Shown here piece after piece: positions 1 to 12,143 of a stretch of 60,000 nucleotides of DNA. Origin of the DNA: Cryptomeria japonica. Lineage: Eukaryota; Streptophyta; Pinopsida; Cupressales; Cupressaceae. The stretch lies in contig NC_081405.1 in assembly GCF_030272615.1 (NCBI RefSeq), forward strand, positions 648,311,420 through 648,371,419, read 5' to 3'. Under the pieces are notes generated by a model that saw only the letters and a program-made list of their open reading frames with translations, had not been told where the DNA came from and did no database searches. Both the position numbers and the translations under genes were made by a program. Within the stretch, counting starts at the first letter, position 1. Each line of letters opens with the position of its first letter.

Positions 1-444
1 AAATAAAATAGTATAAGAATCTTAATGTTTGTCTATATAACTCTAATCCAAACTTAATCTAATATCTGTAAACGAGCCTTAACATATTTAACCTTTAAAG
101 CTTAACCTAACACCAATTTTAAACATAGCTCTAATTTAAGTATAATTCAACCTTAATTTTTGAATTGTATTTAATATATCATGTATTTATTAGTATATAA
201 TTAACATATTTTAATCATATAATAATTAAAATACAATAATATAAGGCTCCTAATGTAAATTTATAAAAGAGAAATTTCATATTAAAATAAATTTATTTTT
301 TAAATAATAAAAATAATACAATATCTAGAATAACAATATATTATTTATTGTAATTTAATATTATATTACTTATAGATGGAATAGAATTAGATAATGGCAC
401 TTATTTTTGTTTTGTAAAGTGTTGATTTTGTTTTATTCAACTAA
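1..444. other. AT-rich sequence, no gene
   Basis: Very AT-rich, with short runs such as ttaaccttt and cctaacacc that look weakly like the 59.15-59.28 kb stretch near the other end of the window. I see no coding frame, RNA gene or clear repeat unit. Confidence 0.6.
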
Positions 445-724
445 CTGTTATACACATGGATTACAAATTATACATTTTTGTCAATAAACAAGGAATTCAA
501 CTGTTACACACATGGAATGTAAATTATGCATTTTTATTAATGAACAAATAATTCAACAAACTGTCACGCACTAGACTGCAAATTATTAGTTTTTATCAAT
601 GAAAAAGAAATTCAACAAACTATTGTACACCTGAACGAAATTATGCTTTTTTTTAATGAACAAGGAATCCAACTAAAGTTATACACATGGACAGTATTCA
701 TTTTTGCCAATGAACAAAAAAAAT
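445..724. repeat. tandem repeat, ~58-bp unit, about 5 copies
   Basis: Five diverged copies begin near 445, 501, 561, 620 and 675. Each has a core like ctgttacacacatgga, then aaattatgcattttt, then aatgaacaaggaattcaa. Copies differ by many substitutions and small indels, so the array is old. It does not overlap a coding frame. Confidence 0.8.
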
Positions 725-821
725 TAGTGGGTTCCAATCAATAACCATGATACATCCCTTTCGATGTGTTTTATTTTTCTTTTCAAAATATTCAATGTAA
801 ACTCAAATTTCAATTTTGAAT

Positions 822-869
822 AAATCTATTCATATCTAATTACATCTAAAATTAGATATGAATAGATTT
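822..869. repeat. perfect 20-bp inverted repeat (hairpin)
   Basis: Arms aaatctattcatatctaatt (822-841) and aattagatatgaatagattt (850-869) are exact reverse complements, separated by 8 bases. RNA from either strand would form a perfect 20-bp stem. It may be the core of a small foldback element; no further flanking complementarity is obvious. Confidence 0.85.
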
Positions 870-1025
870 GTTTACCTACCATAAGATTTATTCCAAATCT
901 TTTCGAAACCCTACTTATCTTAATCAAAAACTCTTATGAAAGTATGTAAAAATTTCTCTCCATCACGAGGCTAAATCAACATTATTTTTCCATCAATGAA
1001 ATGAAAGTGCACATCATTCTCACTG

Positions 1026-1274
1026 TTGCGTGCAATCACTCATTACCTGACGATTGACCAGTGGACGCTTTTTAATCATGCAAGTGCCCGGCGAAAAACA
1101 CAAAACACTTTTGATAAGATTTCGGAGAGACTTGAAGCTAAAACATTGCGCATCACTCATTCAGATAAGGCTTTACAAGAGAAATTAATTATTGTACACC
1201 ACACAAAATCAGCGAATGACATGCGGATAAAAGAGACTTTGGATATGCTAAAAAAACTTTATATATCTAATTAG
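1026..1274 (+). CDS. short open frame, unknown, possible exon relic
   Basis: An 82-codon frame that is charged and helix-friendly (KISERLEAKTLRITHSDKALQ) and less AT-biased than its surroundings. It ends in a stop at 1272-1274. I recognise no family, signal peptide or membrane segment. No splice-flanked partner exon is evident, and the start may not be a real initiator. It could be a captured gene fragment or chance. The composition is the only support. Confidence 0.2.
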   Translation: MRAITHYLTIDQWTLFNHASARRKTQNTFDKISERLEAKTLRITHSDKALQEKLIIVHHTKSANDMRIKETLDMLKKLYISN

Positions 1275-1650
1275 GCCTCTGATTTCAATGTAATACAAGT
1301 GGAAATGAGGATGGAAAATGATGGGTGAATCGGTCCAAAGTCCACATAAAATTTGTGTTTTTTTACACTCAAACGAGTTGTTAAATACCCCGAAAAAAAA
1401 ATCATTGGTCACCACAATATAAAATCTAAATTTCTAATGTCAGTTTTTATAAAATCCAAATAAGGTACGGAGACCACTGCACTGACGCCAATGTAATGAA
1501 AATAAGCTACAAAATAAACAGCACATAGCAAATAAAATCCAAACAAAAGAAAGTATGGAGACCAAACCATAGGCTTCTGTAGCTGCTGCTACTGGAACCT
1601 CTGCTGATGCAATGCATTCTGTTCTTCCTCTAATTATTCTTCTTCTCTAC
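1275..1650. other. intergenic, nothing recognised
   Basis: AT-rich sequence between the short open frame and the LINE-tail insertion. No repeat, RNA or coding signal was seen. Confidence 0.5.
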
Positions 1651-1670
1651 TATTCTTGCTTAGTTTTTAT

Positions 1671-2400
1671 TTTTTTATCGGTAAGAGGCCACAGTCAAAA
1701 ATTTTATTAATCAAAATTAATTTTTTACATCACTCCACTAGTGCTGGCGCAGGTAGGAAAGAGTGGAGGCGAGAAAACCTCCTACCTTGCCCGGGGACCA
1801 TAGTCCAGATAGTCTCTACATCTAATTACAAATAAGCATAGATTCAAAATAATACAATAACACCCCGGGCTAGGGTAAAAGTGGGAAGATATTTTCTTTC
1901 CCTTACAAGCCCATATTACTATTTTTCAATTGTCACTGTTCTCCTTCTGCTTTGTCTAAGAGTTTGAGCCTTGATTGCATATAGTTTTTAGTCACTTTAG
2001 CAGCTTTCATCCTGTCATTTGTTCAAGATGGCCCTACACCTCCTGCATGGTTAGTATTCAAAATACTTGCCCAGATTGTTAGTCACATGCAGTATTCTAT
2101 TTCAGATAAGACTTTTATCTTCCAAGCTAGGATACTTCCTTAGCCAATTGTCCGATTGGACCTATCATCCCAAAACTTAAACAGAGAAATGTAAACAGAA
2201 AATTATAAACAGCTTGATTTGATATCCTTCTCTGATGTTTCTAAATTTTTAACCTCATATATCTGAAATTATAAAGTCGCCAATATGACATATTCATAAA
2301 CAGAATTTCTAGATAATTTCCATTTTAAGAAGTGATCATCCATAGTTATGAGTCACCTGTTTACCACTTTTACTTATGTACCTGGATGCTATCCTTGAAA
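1671..2400 (-). mobile_element. 5'-truncated LINE/retroposon fragment, minus strand
   Basis: The left end on the plus strand is a poly-T run followed by atcggtaagagg. Read on the minus strand it is a typical plant non-LTR 3' end: a TTAATAAAA-like segment, a short tail ending TACCGAT, then poly-A. The flanks repeat each other imperfectly: tattcttgcttagtttttat at 1651-1670 and tattcttgcttacttttatt at 2401-2420, as expected of a target-site duplication. A homologous tail lies at 59,709-60,000. Internal coding is decayed; a short lysine-rich minus-strand frame near 1,970-2,020 may be residual ORF. The class is inferred from the tail and flanks, not from a reverse transcriptase. Confidence 0.5.
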
Positions 2401-2420
2401 TATTCTTGCTTACTTTTATT

Positions 2421-3755
2421 CTCTAGATCATAACTGTTTTCTTCTCATTCCTTTTTCTTATAGCTACCCATTTCGAATTCACTTACCATAATAAATTTCC
2501 CCTCTAAAATTGAACTGCTGTTCAAAAATTAAATCTGAACCTTAAAATAGAACTCCCCCCCGCCACCCAAAAAAAAAAGTTGTTAGGTGGTTGTATTCCT
2601 CGTTTAATAAAGAGGTAATCATCAAAAATAAATGTTTTGATTTTGGAAATCCTAACTCTCCTTTATGCTCATTTTGTTCCTCTGAAACTAAAATTGTTCA
2701 TTCTGGAGCTCCTTGGAGCTCACCATTCTAGAGAGTTCACTTTTTTTCAGCTCTTCTCAATCTCGCTTTCCAAAGTTCATTTTCTGAAGCTCTTCCTTAT
2801 CTGACTTTCCAAAGCTCAACTTCTAGAGCTTTCTTTTTGGGGGTTTATTTCTAGAGCTTCTGAAGATCCATAGCTACATAAGCTACCATTATATCAGTGG
2901 TGCCCATGCTTCAGGTGTTCAAAACTATTTTTTGGTGAGTGGCTTTATGAAAATGTCTGTTATTCAAATTTGGATTACAAATCATTGTTTTTTCTACGTT
3001 CTTCCACTTCCCTTACTAAGTGATGCATGATATCTATATAGTTGCTTCGTCTATAGAGGATAGATAGAATTGTCACACTTAAAAGTGATCTTTCTAACCA
3101 GTATAATATTAAATATATTTAAATTGATTATTATATTCATTTTCTATGTTCTAATGAAGATAGACATTTTAGTGATTTTGAAGGTCTTTATTCTACACAA
3201 ATGAAAAAATAGTAAAATAGATATAAAAAATGGAAAATAACTATAAAAATCATATTATGCAACAAAAAATAATGGGAAAAATATGTATCCTAGATATATG
3301 TGTTATGAATCTAAATTTTTTTTAAATTATAATTTTATCTTTTATACAAATTAAATTATGCTATACTAAATAAATATCACATTTTAAAAGTATATTAACT
3401 ATTAAAACTTACTTACTGAAAATTACATTAAAACTCACAAATTATTTCTCAAAATAAAAATAACTAGCAATTGCACCTGTGTGTGCAATGGGTGTGCCGA
3501 AGAGGTGTGGAAGGTCAACTAGGGAAAAAATTGGTCTACTTTTTGCATAAATTTGTGTAGTAGATGAGGTCAATTTCTAGACCGTATAGAAAATGATGTT
3601 GATTGTGCAATAGAGGTCTTGATGGAGAAGTGATAACTTCAAATCAAACATGCATAGATAATTACAAGGATCCAATCAAAACTAATAAAAACCTTTTAAA
3701 TTGGTAAGATAATCAAGTTCCATTACCAACAAGCTCATCCTATGTTTTCAATAGG

Positions 3756-3757
<2 letters not shown>
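2421..3757. other. intergenic AT-rich stretch
   Basis: No gene seen. A small cluster of related segments (gctcttc, ctttccaaag, tctagagct) at about 2,690-2,865 forms two or three diverged copies of a roughly 45-bp unit. Confidence 0.5.

Positions 3758-3758
<1 letters not shown>

Positions 3759-3826
<68 letters not shown>
3759..3826. repeat. (AG)n microsatellite, ~34 units
   Basis: Uninterrupted AG dinucleotides. They start a strand-asymmetric purine-rich tract (AG, GGAGAT, GATAGA variants) that runs to about 4,230. The Leu/Ser-rich open frames on the opposite strand come from this low complexity and are not genes. Confidence 0.97.
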
Positions 3827-3828
<2 letters not shown>

Positions 3829-4235
3829 GAATAGATAGAGATAGAGAGGAACATAGAGAGGGAGATGGAGATGTAGATGGAGATGGAGTTGGAGATGGGT
3901 ATGGAGATAAAAGAGATATAGAGAGATAAAAGAGAGAGGAGGAGAAAAAGGATAGAGATGGAAGAGAAAATAAATAGAGGGAGAGATAGAAAGGTAAATA
4001 TAGGGATAGAAAGTTATTATTAGAGAAAGGGCAAGATAGAAAGATAAACATAGGGATATAAAGTGATACATAGAGAGGGATAGATATAGTAGTATAGAGG
4101 GATAAAGAGATAACTAGATAGAGATAGAGAGATATAGGAAAGAAGAAATAAATGGAGAGGAAAAGAGATATAGATATAGAGGTCTAAAAAGAGGGAGAGG
4201 GAGAGAGAGAGAGAGATGGATGGTTAGAGACATGT
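3827..4235. repeat. degenerate purine-rich tract (GA/GATA/GGAGAT)
   Basis: Purines dominate the plus strand for about 400 bases, with local periodicity such as gatggagatg near 3,862-3,905 and repeated agagatagaaag. It is probably a decayed expansion of the adjoining (AG)n array and has no coding meaning. Confidence 0.85.
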
Positions 4236-6639
4236 CCTAATATATATGGGGAGATAGAAATAGATGAGATAGATATGGATATAAATTGAGAGAGGAAGTG
4301 TAATTGAATATTTAATCTACTTAACATAGAAAAGTAATCGAATTTTATTAGATGATAAGGTAAAAACATGATTGAAGTTACCCATATGAAAAATTTCTAA
4401 CTTTCAGAATATCTTTGTGAAACCTAAATCAATGTGATTCATTGCATTGCATTAAAAACCACCGAAATAGCTATAAATTTATAATAAAAAATTAAATATA
4501 TTCTTTTCCTTTCAAATAATAACATACTTTAAATTTAATCAAAAGAAATAACATAACTAGTGATAGAGCTTAAAGTTTAATGATCTATCTAGACAAATTG
4601 ATCTATATCCCAATCCTCGACATGTTTTTGTAAGAGGGAGAGCATTACTTGAGTGTTTTTTCTCTAACCATAGATCCACAATCTCTAGCACACCTTCCTA
4701 CTAGAAGTGGCCCTAGCCTTCATGGGGGTGTAGACAAATTTTAGCAAGAACCATGCACACTTTTGGGATTTATTCACCTTAGTTTTTTATCCAAATGTAC
4801 AAAAAGATGACACACATTTTCTAGGAAAACTTTTATGGAATTTTTCAAATAGTGAAGATCAAGTTCTCTTCAGTCAAACCCTTAATAAAATAACTCTATG
4901 TCTACATGAGTTAAATATTAAAGTCATGAAACAACCATGTAATGGCCCTACAAGTACAAAAATATAGAATATAATATTGTTTAAGCTCTTAGATATAAAT
5001 GTACTCACATTGTATCATGATTTAAATTAAATTAGTTATTATCCTTAAATACAACAATGAATCATATAATTCAACAAAATATACACAATATTGACTTTCA
5101 AGGATTGGTGAGGTGGTTGGAAATGTGAGAATTAAACATTTTATTTTAAAATTTTGTGCATTTAAATTTGCAACTAAAAAGGTGAGTTTATTAAGTCCAT
5201 TTAACTATGGATCTAATTGAAGTGACAAATAATATTTATAGGGATCATGAATAGAAATCTAGGTATTGACCTGGTAATCATAATATGATATAGTTTTGTC
5301 ATCAACCAAATTTACAAAATGTTATAGCACTTGTAAGGTAATTATTACATTTAGAACACTCTAACTTAAGTAGTACTAAAATATCAATGGAAAAGAGAAT
5401 GGGTATGATATTTTCACCATTACAATAACTACTATAACATTATACATTAAATATTATGTAGACAATGGTATACTCTTAATTGTAGAGAAACTACTACTTT
5501 CATTTAAATTTTAATTAAGGTTCCAAGTGATCAATTTTTAAAGGACTAGGGGAAAAAATTCATTAGGGGGATAAATATTTGGACTTTTACATAATCTGTA
5601 GATATTGGGTGTAAATTTATTGATCTATTTTACAATTATAGTTATATTTAAGTATAGAGGGATATCCATTTAAATGAAAAAAATAGATTCTATCTCATAT
5701 TAAATGTCCATCCTTTCCGGATGACAAGAATTGATACTTTATAGGATTTTTATGAATTCAAACATTTGACCATTTTATTATTTATAAAATAAGGAAATTA
5801 ATGAACAAAGTAAGGAGCCAAAGAGCCAAATTTTTGACCATTTTTAAAAATATACATAATGATTATATAATCATTACAACTAGTAGAAAGTGCATTTCCA
5901 ATATTTTGGCATACTATAAAACTCTTGCCATTTTATATTACAAATACAGGTTCATATATCATAAAACTGTACTCAAAATTTGTAAGAGAAAGAAAAAATA
6001 GAGAAAGAGAGCATCATTGAGGTGATATCCACTTTCTAGGAACCATGATGCTCCCATGTGCTCCTTTATTGGAGAAGTTTCACTCATAACCAAATGTCTA
6101 GTAATATGTGGCTAACATGCATGTTGTAATCTTGTTCACTATAAGAATATTCAACAAGCTAACATACATATTCGCACATTCATCATATTATCTAATATTC
6201 ATGTAAATAAATGAAAAAATATGTGTACAACATAGAATGTCTGAGCCCCTCACATCTGTTTTCAAGGCTACTCCAGATTCCTTAGTGCTAGCCTCTAAGA
6301 AAGATTCTAACAAAAAACTATGTGTTTCTGATAAAGTTAAAGTTTTATGCCTTGAATGACAAGATGATAATGCTCACATTGAATAGGCCTCTTCTTTGTG
6401 TCTTTTGTGGATGGTTGGTTGTTTGGTTTTTTTATCTCTTTGTGTAGTGGTTCAATTCTAGTTATTTGGTGGTTTTTTGTAGGTTTTTGGTCTTGGTTGT
6501 AGTTTTTTGGCCAGGTGTGCATTCTTCATGCACCTGAAATAGTTTATCTTAAGCAGTTATGTAAAGGGTTCAGGTCTATCACACTTTAGTTCCTCAGAAC
6601 ATAGAATATCTCAATTAGTTTACAATGACACCTTGACAT
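4236..6639. other. long AT-rich intergenic region
   Basis: About 2.4 kb without a supportable gene. Short open frames here (for example 5,801-6,001) have AT-driven composition and no recognisable protein features. No terminal repeats or RNA genes were seen. Confidence 0.55.
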
Positions 6640-6925
6640 TATACAAGATGGATGAAACATTAGCTAGAACAATTTCATACATTAATTTGCACGTATTATT
6701 TTTAATTTTATTATATTCATTTACAAATAAATCTACTAACAAGATTAAGAAGTTGAGGAACATCTCTAGTTAAAAAATAGATTAGAATTGATGTGATATA
6801 CATTTTGAGTAAGGTGGAAGACATCAAAGAAGAGATATTTGGAAGCTTTAGGACATCCTTGCACAAGAAGACAACTTCGAAGGTGCTAGTCTAACAACAA
6901 GCTTTCACAATCACCTTAAAGTCTA
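6640..6925. repeat. dispersed direct repeat, copy 1
   Basis: Aligns with 7,690-7,993. Shared blocks include gatgaaacattagctaga, cattaatttgcac, aaatctactaacaag, gagtaaggtgga and caaagaagagatattt. The copies have diverged by many substitutions and indels. This is an old duplication or two copies of an unnamed repeat family. Confidence 0.7.
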
Positions 6926-7689
6926 TCATGTAATGTAGCATTGCATGATTAGACATAATTCTACCTATATATTGATATATAATATAGTAAAACATTTTTA
7001 TTGTTATAAATCAAGAGAATGTAAAATGCCATATTTGCTAAGGTTTGCAATAAACTTGAAAATTAGATTGTGATAATCGAGAGAAACAATTATAAAGATA
7101 GGAAAAGTAGGCGTGTTTCTAGAAATTATGGCATTTAATCCTTGATTGAATCTAGATGGAGCCTAATTGACCTTCTCGTCACATGCTCCCTTGTTCAAAA
7201 AGCTAGTGTTCTCTCTATTGGTAGCCATCAGTCCTAATTACTTATCAATAGCTATATTAATATTTTTAATAAAAATAAACTTTTCACATGGGTAAAAGTA
7301 CAACCTATGCCACACTTTTATAAGGAACTGGTCAACACAGCCAAAATTTGTCAACTTTGACAATGATGTAAACTACTGAAATGTAATTTACCTTTGATTA
7401 AATTTATACTTGTAATTTTTTCAAATTAAAAACGAAAGATCTCATGTGTTTTTTATAACTTTAAAAGAAAAATTTGAATTGCTGAAAATTTAATAAAAAC
7501 TAGGTCTAATTAAAGCCAAAAGAAAGATCAAACAAAGTTATTTTTGCATGATTCTTTTCTCAAATAGATAACTTCAATATTTAGTTCACTATGAAAATAT
7601 TCAATGAGATAGCATACCAATTATAACCCAACTAATGCATTTATACATATTAATTATACAAAAATTACTGACAATCAATGTTTACAATG

Positions 7690-7993
7690 TTTACAATATG
7701 AATGAAACATTAACTAGAAGAGAAGTCCATATATTAATTTGCACAGATTACTTTTATGGTATATTATATCCAATCACAAATATATCTACTAACAAGTTTA
7801 AAATAGTTGAAGAACATTTGTAATTAAAAATACACTAGAAACGTTTTGATATGCCTTTTGAGTAAGGTGGAGAGAATCAAAGAAGAGATATTTAGAAGCA
7901 TCAGGACATGTAAAGGGAGTGAATTTGTTGCACAGCAATACATTTTCTATGGTGCCCATCCCACAAGAACCCCTTGCAATCACCTCTAAGTCA
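7690..7993. repeat. dispersed direct repeat, copy 2
   Basis: Partner of 6,640-6,925. It ends abruptly (tcacctctaagtc, against tcaccttaaagtc in copy 1) where the GC-rich island at 7,994 begins, so that island may mark an insertion at or beside the repeat boundary. Confidence 0.7.
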
Positions 7994-8250
7994 GGATGGG
8001 TGCAGCAAGCAGCGGCGGTGGCGGATGTGAGCAGAAGGTGATCGTCCGACGGGAGCGGTTGAATCTGTCGGAGAGCAGAGCATCGGCGAGGGAGTGTGGA
8101 GGTCGACGGGAGGTGTCGGGAGTGTGGTGGCCAGAGGTGAATAGACGACGTCTAGCATACGAGAGGCGGCTATATAAAGTACGTCGCCTGCAGCATAAAA
8201 CAGTGGTAAGGTGGCGTGTGGGGGGTTCAACCCTCCCGAATTTTTTTATT
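7994..8250 (+). other. GC-rich island with TATA-like box and 90-codon frame
   Basis: About 250 bases rich in GGCGG/CGACGG in an otherwise AT-rich region. It contains ctatataaag at about 8,169. An open frame 7,996-8,268 reads Gly/Arg-rich and is not recognisable. Near its end agtggtaaggtggcg is followed by gggttcaaccct, resembling the A- and B-box halves of a tRNA-derived SINE, but the spacing (about 20 bases) is too short for a normal Pol III promoter. It could be a SINE head, an LTR fragment or a captured 5' UTR. Confidence 0.35.
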
Positions 8251-8590
8251 TATTTTTTAATAAAATAAAAACTTCTACAAATTTTAAAAAAAACTGCGAA
8301 TATAATAATATGAGAATTAAATATATTTTCTCGCATAAATTTTTTAATGAATTGTTTTACAAAATTCGTACCATACGCTTAAATTGGACAAATTTTTCTT
8401 CCAAGGCCCAAAAATTGGTTTTCACCAAATATAAGCAAATTTATACTCAAAATTCATGGAAACAACTTCTCAGACTCAACGGTGAGATCAAAATCGCCAT
8501 AGGATGATTACAAAATGTGCAACTCTTCAGATCCAAAATAGAAAAGCTCCAAAATCTCTCCAAAAAGACTAATCAATGAAGCCTCAATGA

Positions 8591-8601
8591 CTCTAATACC
8601 A
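8591..8601 (-). other. primer-binding site of a minus-strand Copia-type element
   Basis: On the minus strand this reads TGGTATTAGAG, one change from the initiator-Met tRNA site TGGTATCAGAG typical of plant Copia elements. It directly abuts the CA end of the LTR that starts at 8,602. Confidence 0.6.
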
Positions 8602-8876
8602 TGTAAGAATTTATTGAAATAACCGAAATCAAGAGCACATTCAATACTATAAGAGAGACAAATAGATTTGATGAGAATAAACTATATTCTAATCAAGATG
8701 CAAAATACAGATCAACTGGATCATAAAAAAATATAATGTAGATGAGTTTTCTTATAAAGGAAAGGCCATATGGATATGTGAGCACACAAACATGACATGT
8801 GGCTCAATGAGAAACAATGGTAGGTAAGGGTAGGTAGGAGTGCATAGGAGAAATAATAAAATATTTCACATGAGGT
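8602..8876 (-). mobile_element. partial Copia-type LTR, minus orientation
   Basis: The LTR begins (plus-strand view) TGTAAGAATTTATTG next to the primer-binding site. On the minus strand a TATA-like TTTATAAG lies at about 8,751-8,758, which would start transcription roughly 120 bases before the LTR end, a sensible R-U5 length. The LTR is cut off at about 8,876, where a Gypsy LTR begins. Almost no internal region remains to the left. Confidence 0.5.
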
Positions 8877-9565
8877 GTGTAGAGGTGGGAATTTGTTACA
8901 TTTAAGATGATGAATCTTAGAGAACAAACTATTTGTCGCTACCTCACTCGAACTGACACTAAGGTGAGCCAGGGGATAAAAAATAATAGAGTTAAGTAGT
9001 TTAATGCAATCTGAGGCTCTCGGATGACTTTGTCGAGCCTTTGTCCAAAGGATGAGTGCACAGGTCAGGGACACCAGCGCAATGTGTTGTCATCCTACAC
9101 GGACGAGGTACAGAGTTCGTACAAAAAGCTCTAGGTACAATTGTAATGCAATAAAAACATAAAAAATAATGAAGCTAAGCTAGTGAATGCGATATAAGAA
9201 ATAACCAAGATAGAATGGAAGGATAAAAGGGAAGAAAATGTACAAATAGTAGGTCCACACTATGAAGCCTCTTGCCAAATGAATCTTCTTCAATGTGACC
9301 TTCACACAAGCCAGAAAGGAAAAATGTTTGGGGATGCTTGGGGACTTGCCTCAATCAAATCCCTATTTTGGTGTTTCCACCTCCATAGACAACCAGATAG
9401 ATAGATAGAATAAAAGATAAATGCAAGAGAAGATAAATGATAAATGATAGAAGAGGGATGTGATAAATCCCAAGATGCTTAAAGAGAAGATAGACAGATT
9501 GATAGAAAGATAGAACCAAAGGGGGTTGAGAAAGCCAATAGAGTTGCAAAAAAATATTTTGAGAG
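8877..9565 (-). mobile_element. Gypsy LTR fragment, sister of the element 3 LTR
   Basis: Closely matches 48,321-48,990: both carry gatgatgaatcttagagaac, the segment acctcactcgaact, ataagaaataaccaagat, tggtgtttccacctcca and agatagatagaataaaag. It begins tgtgtagagg, without the primer-binding-site sequence that precedes the element 3 LTR, so it is either a 3' LTR or a solo LTR. Similarity fades after about 9,565, and I cannot find the matching LTR end (gacactaca) to the right. Confidence 0.75.
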
Positions 9566-10545
9566 CTTGAGAGTGTTATGTGACTTTTTCTCCAAGAGAA
9601 GACAAAGTGATGAAATAACCCTTTTATAATTAAAAGGAGGATAGAAATAAAAGATATTATAATCCTTTGGTTTAAAGAAAGGTGAGTAAAGAATGATTAT
9701 GAAAAACTCTCTTAAAATATAGTTATTATTATATTTATGAAAAGGCAAATAAATGTGACCTTTTTGAAAAGGTGTGATGGTCTGGAAACCACCCCTTAAA
9801 AGGTTATATAAGTCATTTATGTGAGCCTGGAGAATGGGGCATGGAGATCACTCAAGGAAGAGGAAGAAGGTGGCTTGGTGGGCTATGGGCATGGAAGGAA
9901 ATATAGGAATTTAGAGGGCACAAAGGAATGAAGGTTAAGGTCATTGGTTGACATGGGCATTGGAGAAGGGGCACACAACGTGTGTCCAACTCAAAGTATG
10001 GTGTACACTCGGGAGTGTCCTGGCAAGGGCTGTTTTTATTTCATGCCATGAAGGCATGCGAGGTTCTATGTAAGAACTTGTCCTCCTGGAGTGCTTACTT
10101 GCCATAAAAGAACCTAGACCTGTGACTATTCCTTTGAATTATAGATAATATGGTTGGTTTTATGTAAGAATCAGTTTCCTCTATGGGGTGCCATAGCCAT
10201 AAAGGACCCAAGGCCACTGAAATCTTCTTGGGGTGAGAATGACTATTCCAAGTGGTCAAGATTAAGATAAGTATTGGAAAACATCAAGTGATTCTATAAG
10301 CTATTGATAATGCTTTATATATGATTTCTTGATAATATGGTTATATTAAGTGGTTATGTTATTCTATTTATTGTGTTATTAATTTACTTATTAATTATTA
10401 TCAAATTATTACATGTTATATTTATATAGTTACTTACATCTAATTTAATGATAATTACCTTTAATTAATGAACTTTACATTAACATTTAATCAGTTAATT
10501 CTGCTATAAATAATTAATTAAGTCTTGGAGAAAAGTTCCATTACA
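9566..10545 (+). mobile_element. probable plus-strand LTR remnant, left edge uncertain
   Basis: The right end is fixed by the primer-binding site: the LTR should end at ccattaca (10,545). Candidate TATA boxes are ttatataag near 9,805 and ctataaata near 10,504. The left end may be tgtgatggtctgg near 9,770 but cannot be confirmed because no partner LTR lies in the window. Confidence 0.4.
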
Positions 10546-10547
10546 TT

Positions 10548-10560
10548 TGGTATCAGAGCC
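10548..10560 (+). other. primer-binding site, initiator-Met tRNA type
   Basis: TGGTATCAGAGCC is a perfect match to the plant initiator-Met primer-binding site, two bases after a CA-ending LTR. The internal region that follows has no recognisable gag or pol, so only the 5' end of the element survives. Confidence 0.8.
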
Positions 10561-12140
10561 TAACGATCAAGCTTTTCTACCTTTGAAATTTTCTTTATGT
10601 TTGAATTTTTTTATTAATCAATCTTAAAAGTATGTACATCTAGAATATATATTTTTCATAATCTTTGATTCATTAGAATTATTCTATAAGACCTAACTTG
10701 TAACTTTTTTCATATGCTAATTTTATTCTCTTTGCTCAATGGCATTAATTTTTTTGAAAATCCTATATGTGTTTTCATACATATGTTTAAGACTCCACCC
10801 AAAAGTTAACATTACTTTGATAACTCCAAATTCATATCTAAGCTCATCCTAAGCTAACATGTTCATAGTCAATCAATAAGCTTTCTCTATGTGATTTCAA
10901 GTAAGATATTGATCTATATGGTTAATTTTGTGCTTGATTTGAGGGATACATCCATTGTCAAACCTTAAGAAAATTTTGTTCCATATCCTAGATTTATTTT
11001 ATTTTAATTCTCAATGAGTAATTTTCAATAGTAATAAAGTGGTATATATTGTTATATTTCAATGACAAAAGATAAGTTATTTGAATAAATACATATAAAC
11101 ATAAAAAAAAAAAATCATCTTAAATCTTATCTAATACAATTAAATATATTTAACAATACCATATTATACATATCCCCATTTATATAATGAACAATAAAGA
11201 CTTCTTTACAGTGACATACCTTCTTGTCCCATTGTTCTTGTGTCACGTAATTTCTTCATACGTTGCCTTTGTCTTTCCTTTGCAACCTCTCATTGTTCCA
11301 TCATTCCTCGCTTGTCCTAAATAGACTCGTATTACATATATATGTAAACAAAAGTTCATAAACAATCAGATAACCATAAATTTGAGAATTACCATTGTTT
11401 TTTTGAATCAAAACTATTAAACAATCACAATAACATTGACAAAACTAATAAGAACAACAATTCAATCATTTGAAATCATGCAAAAACAAAAATGTCACTT
11501 ACTTCTATGTATTACACAGTCATAGAAGCACAGACACAATTGCAGTGAGGCCTTCAATGACCTCAAAAACTTATTTTGAGGCCATTGAGGTGGTTGGACA
11601 ACTAAAACTATATGTCCTAGTACCTCTTATGCGGTCTTTTTAGTAACCTTGTATGTGTTGTTAGGCCCTAAAAATCAGAGAGTTTTTTAGTGGCGAATAT
11701 TTGCCAATTGGCAAATTTCGCACGAGTAGTCGAGGGCAAAATCATCGTCAAATCGCCTAGAATTTCAGGGTTAACAATGCACTATAGAATCTGACTTCGC
11801 CATTGACCACACACCGTCAACGTGCATGCCTGTAATATTCGCCTAGAGTCACTCGGATGTGGGTATTAGATCACCTCCATTATTCGCCAGCAATAGTAAA
11901 ATGACCACATACCCAGGACCAAATTCGCCAATGGCAAATTAAATAGTCATTGCACGTGTCGACCAAATTTGCCAATATCAATTAAAAAATTCTAAGCATT
12001 CGAGGACCCATTTCACCCCACTTAAATTAAATGTTCATTGCATGCACCCGCCATTCACCAAAAATGCAATTAAATTAAATGTTTATTGGCAATTGTAATG
12101 CTTGGGCCCCGCACAATTTGCCAAAAATCCAATCATGGAT
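10561..12140. other. non-coding, retroelement leader and CGCC-rich stretch
   Basis: No gene. At about 11,553-11,590 an imperfect inverted repeat pairs ccttcaatgacctcaaaa with ttttgaggccattgagg. From 11,690 to 12,110 the motif ttcgccaatggcaaatt recurs in variants. Similar wording (aattcgccaatgg) appears at 42,226, next to element 2. Confidence 0.5.
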
Positions 12141-12143
12141 TGC

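Noticed and set aside
3740-4071. Overlapping Ser/Leu-rich minus-strand open frames
   Set aside because: They are the complement of an (AG)n/GA-rich tract; the composition is wholly explained by the microsatellite.
8190-8240. tRNA gene
   Set aside because: A- and B-box-like words are present but spaced too closely and no cloverleaf can be drawn.
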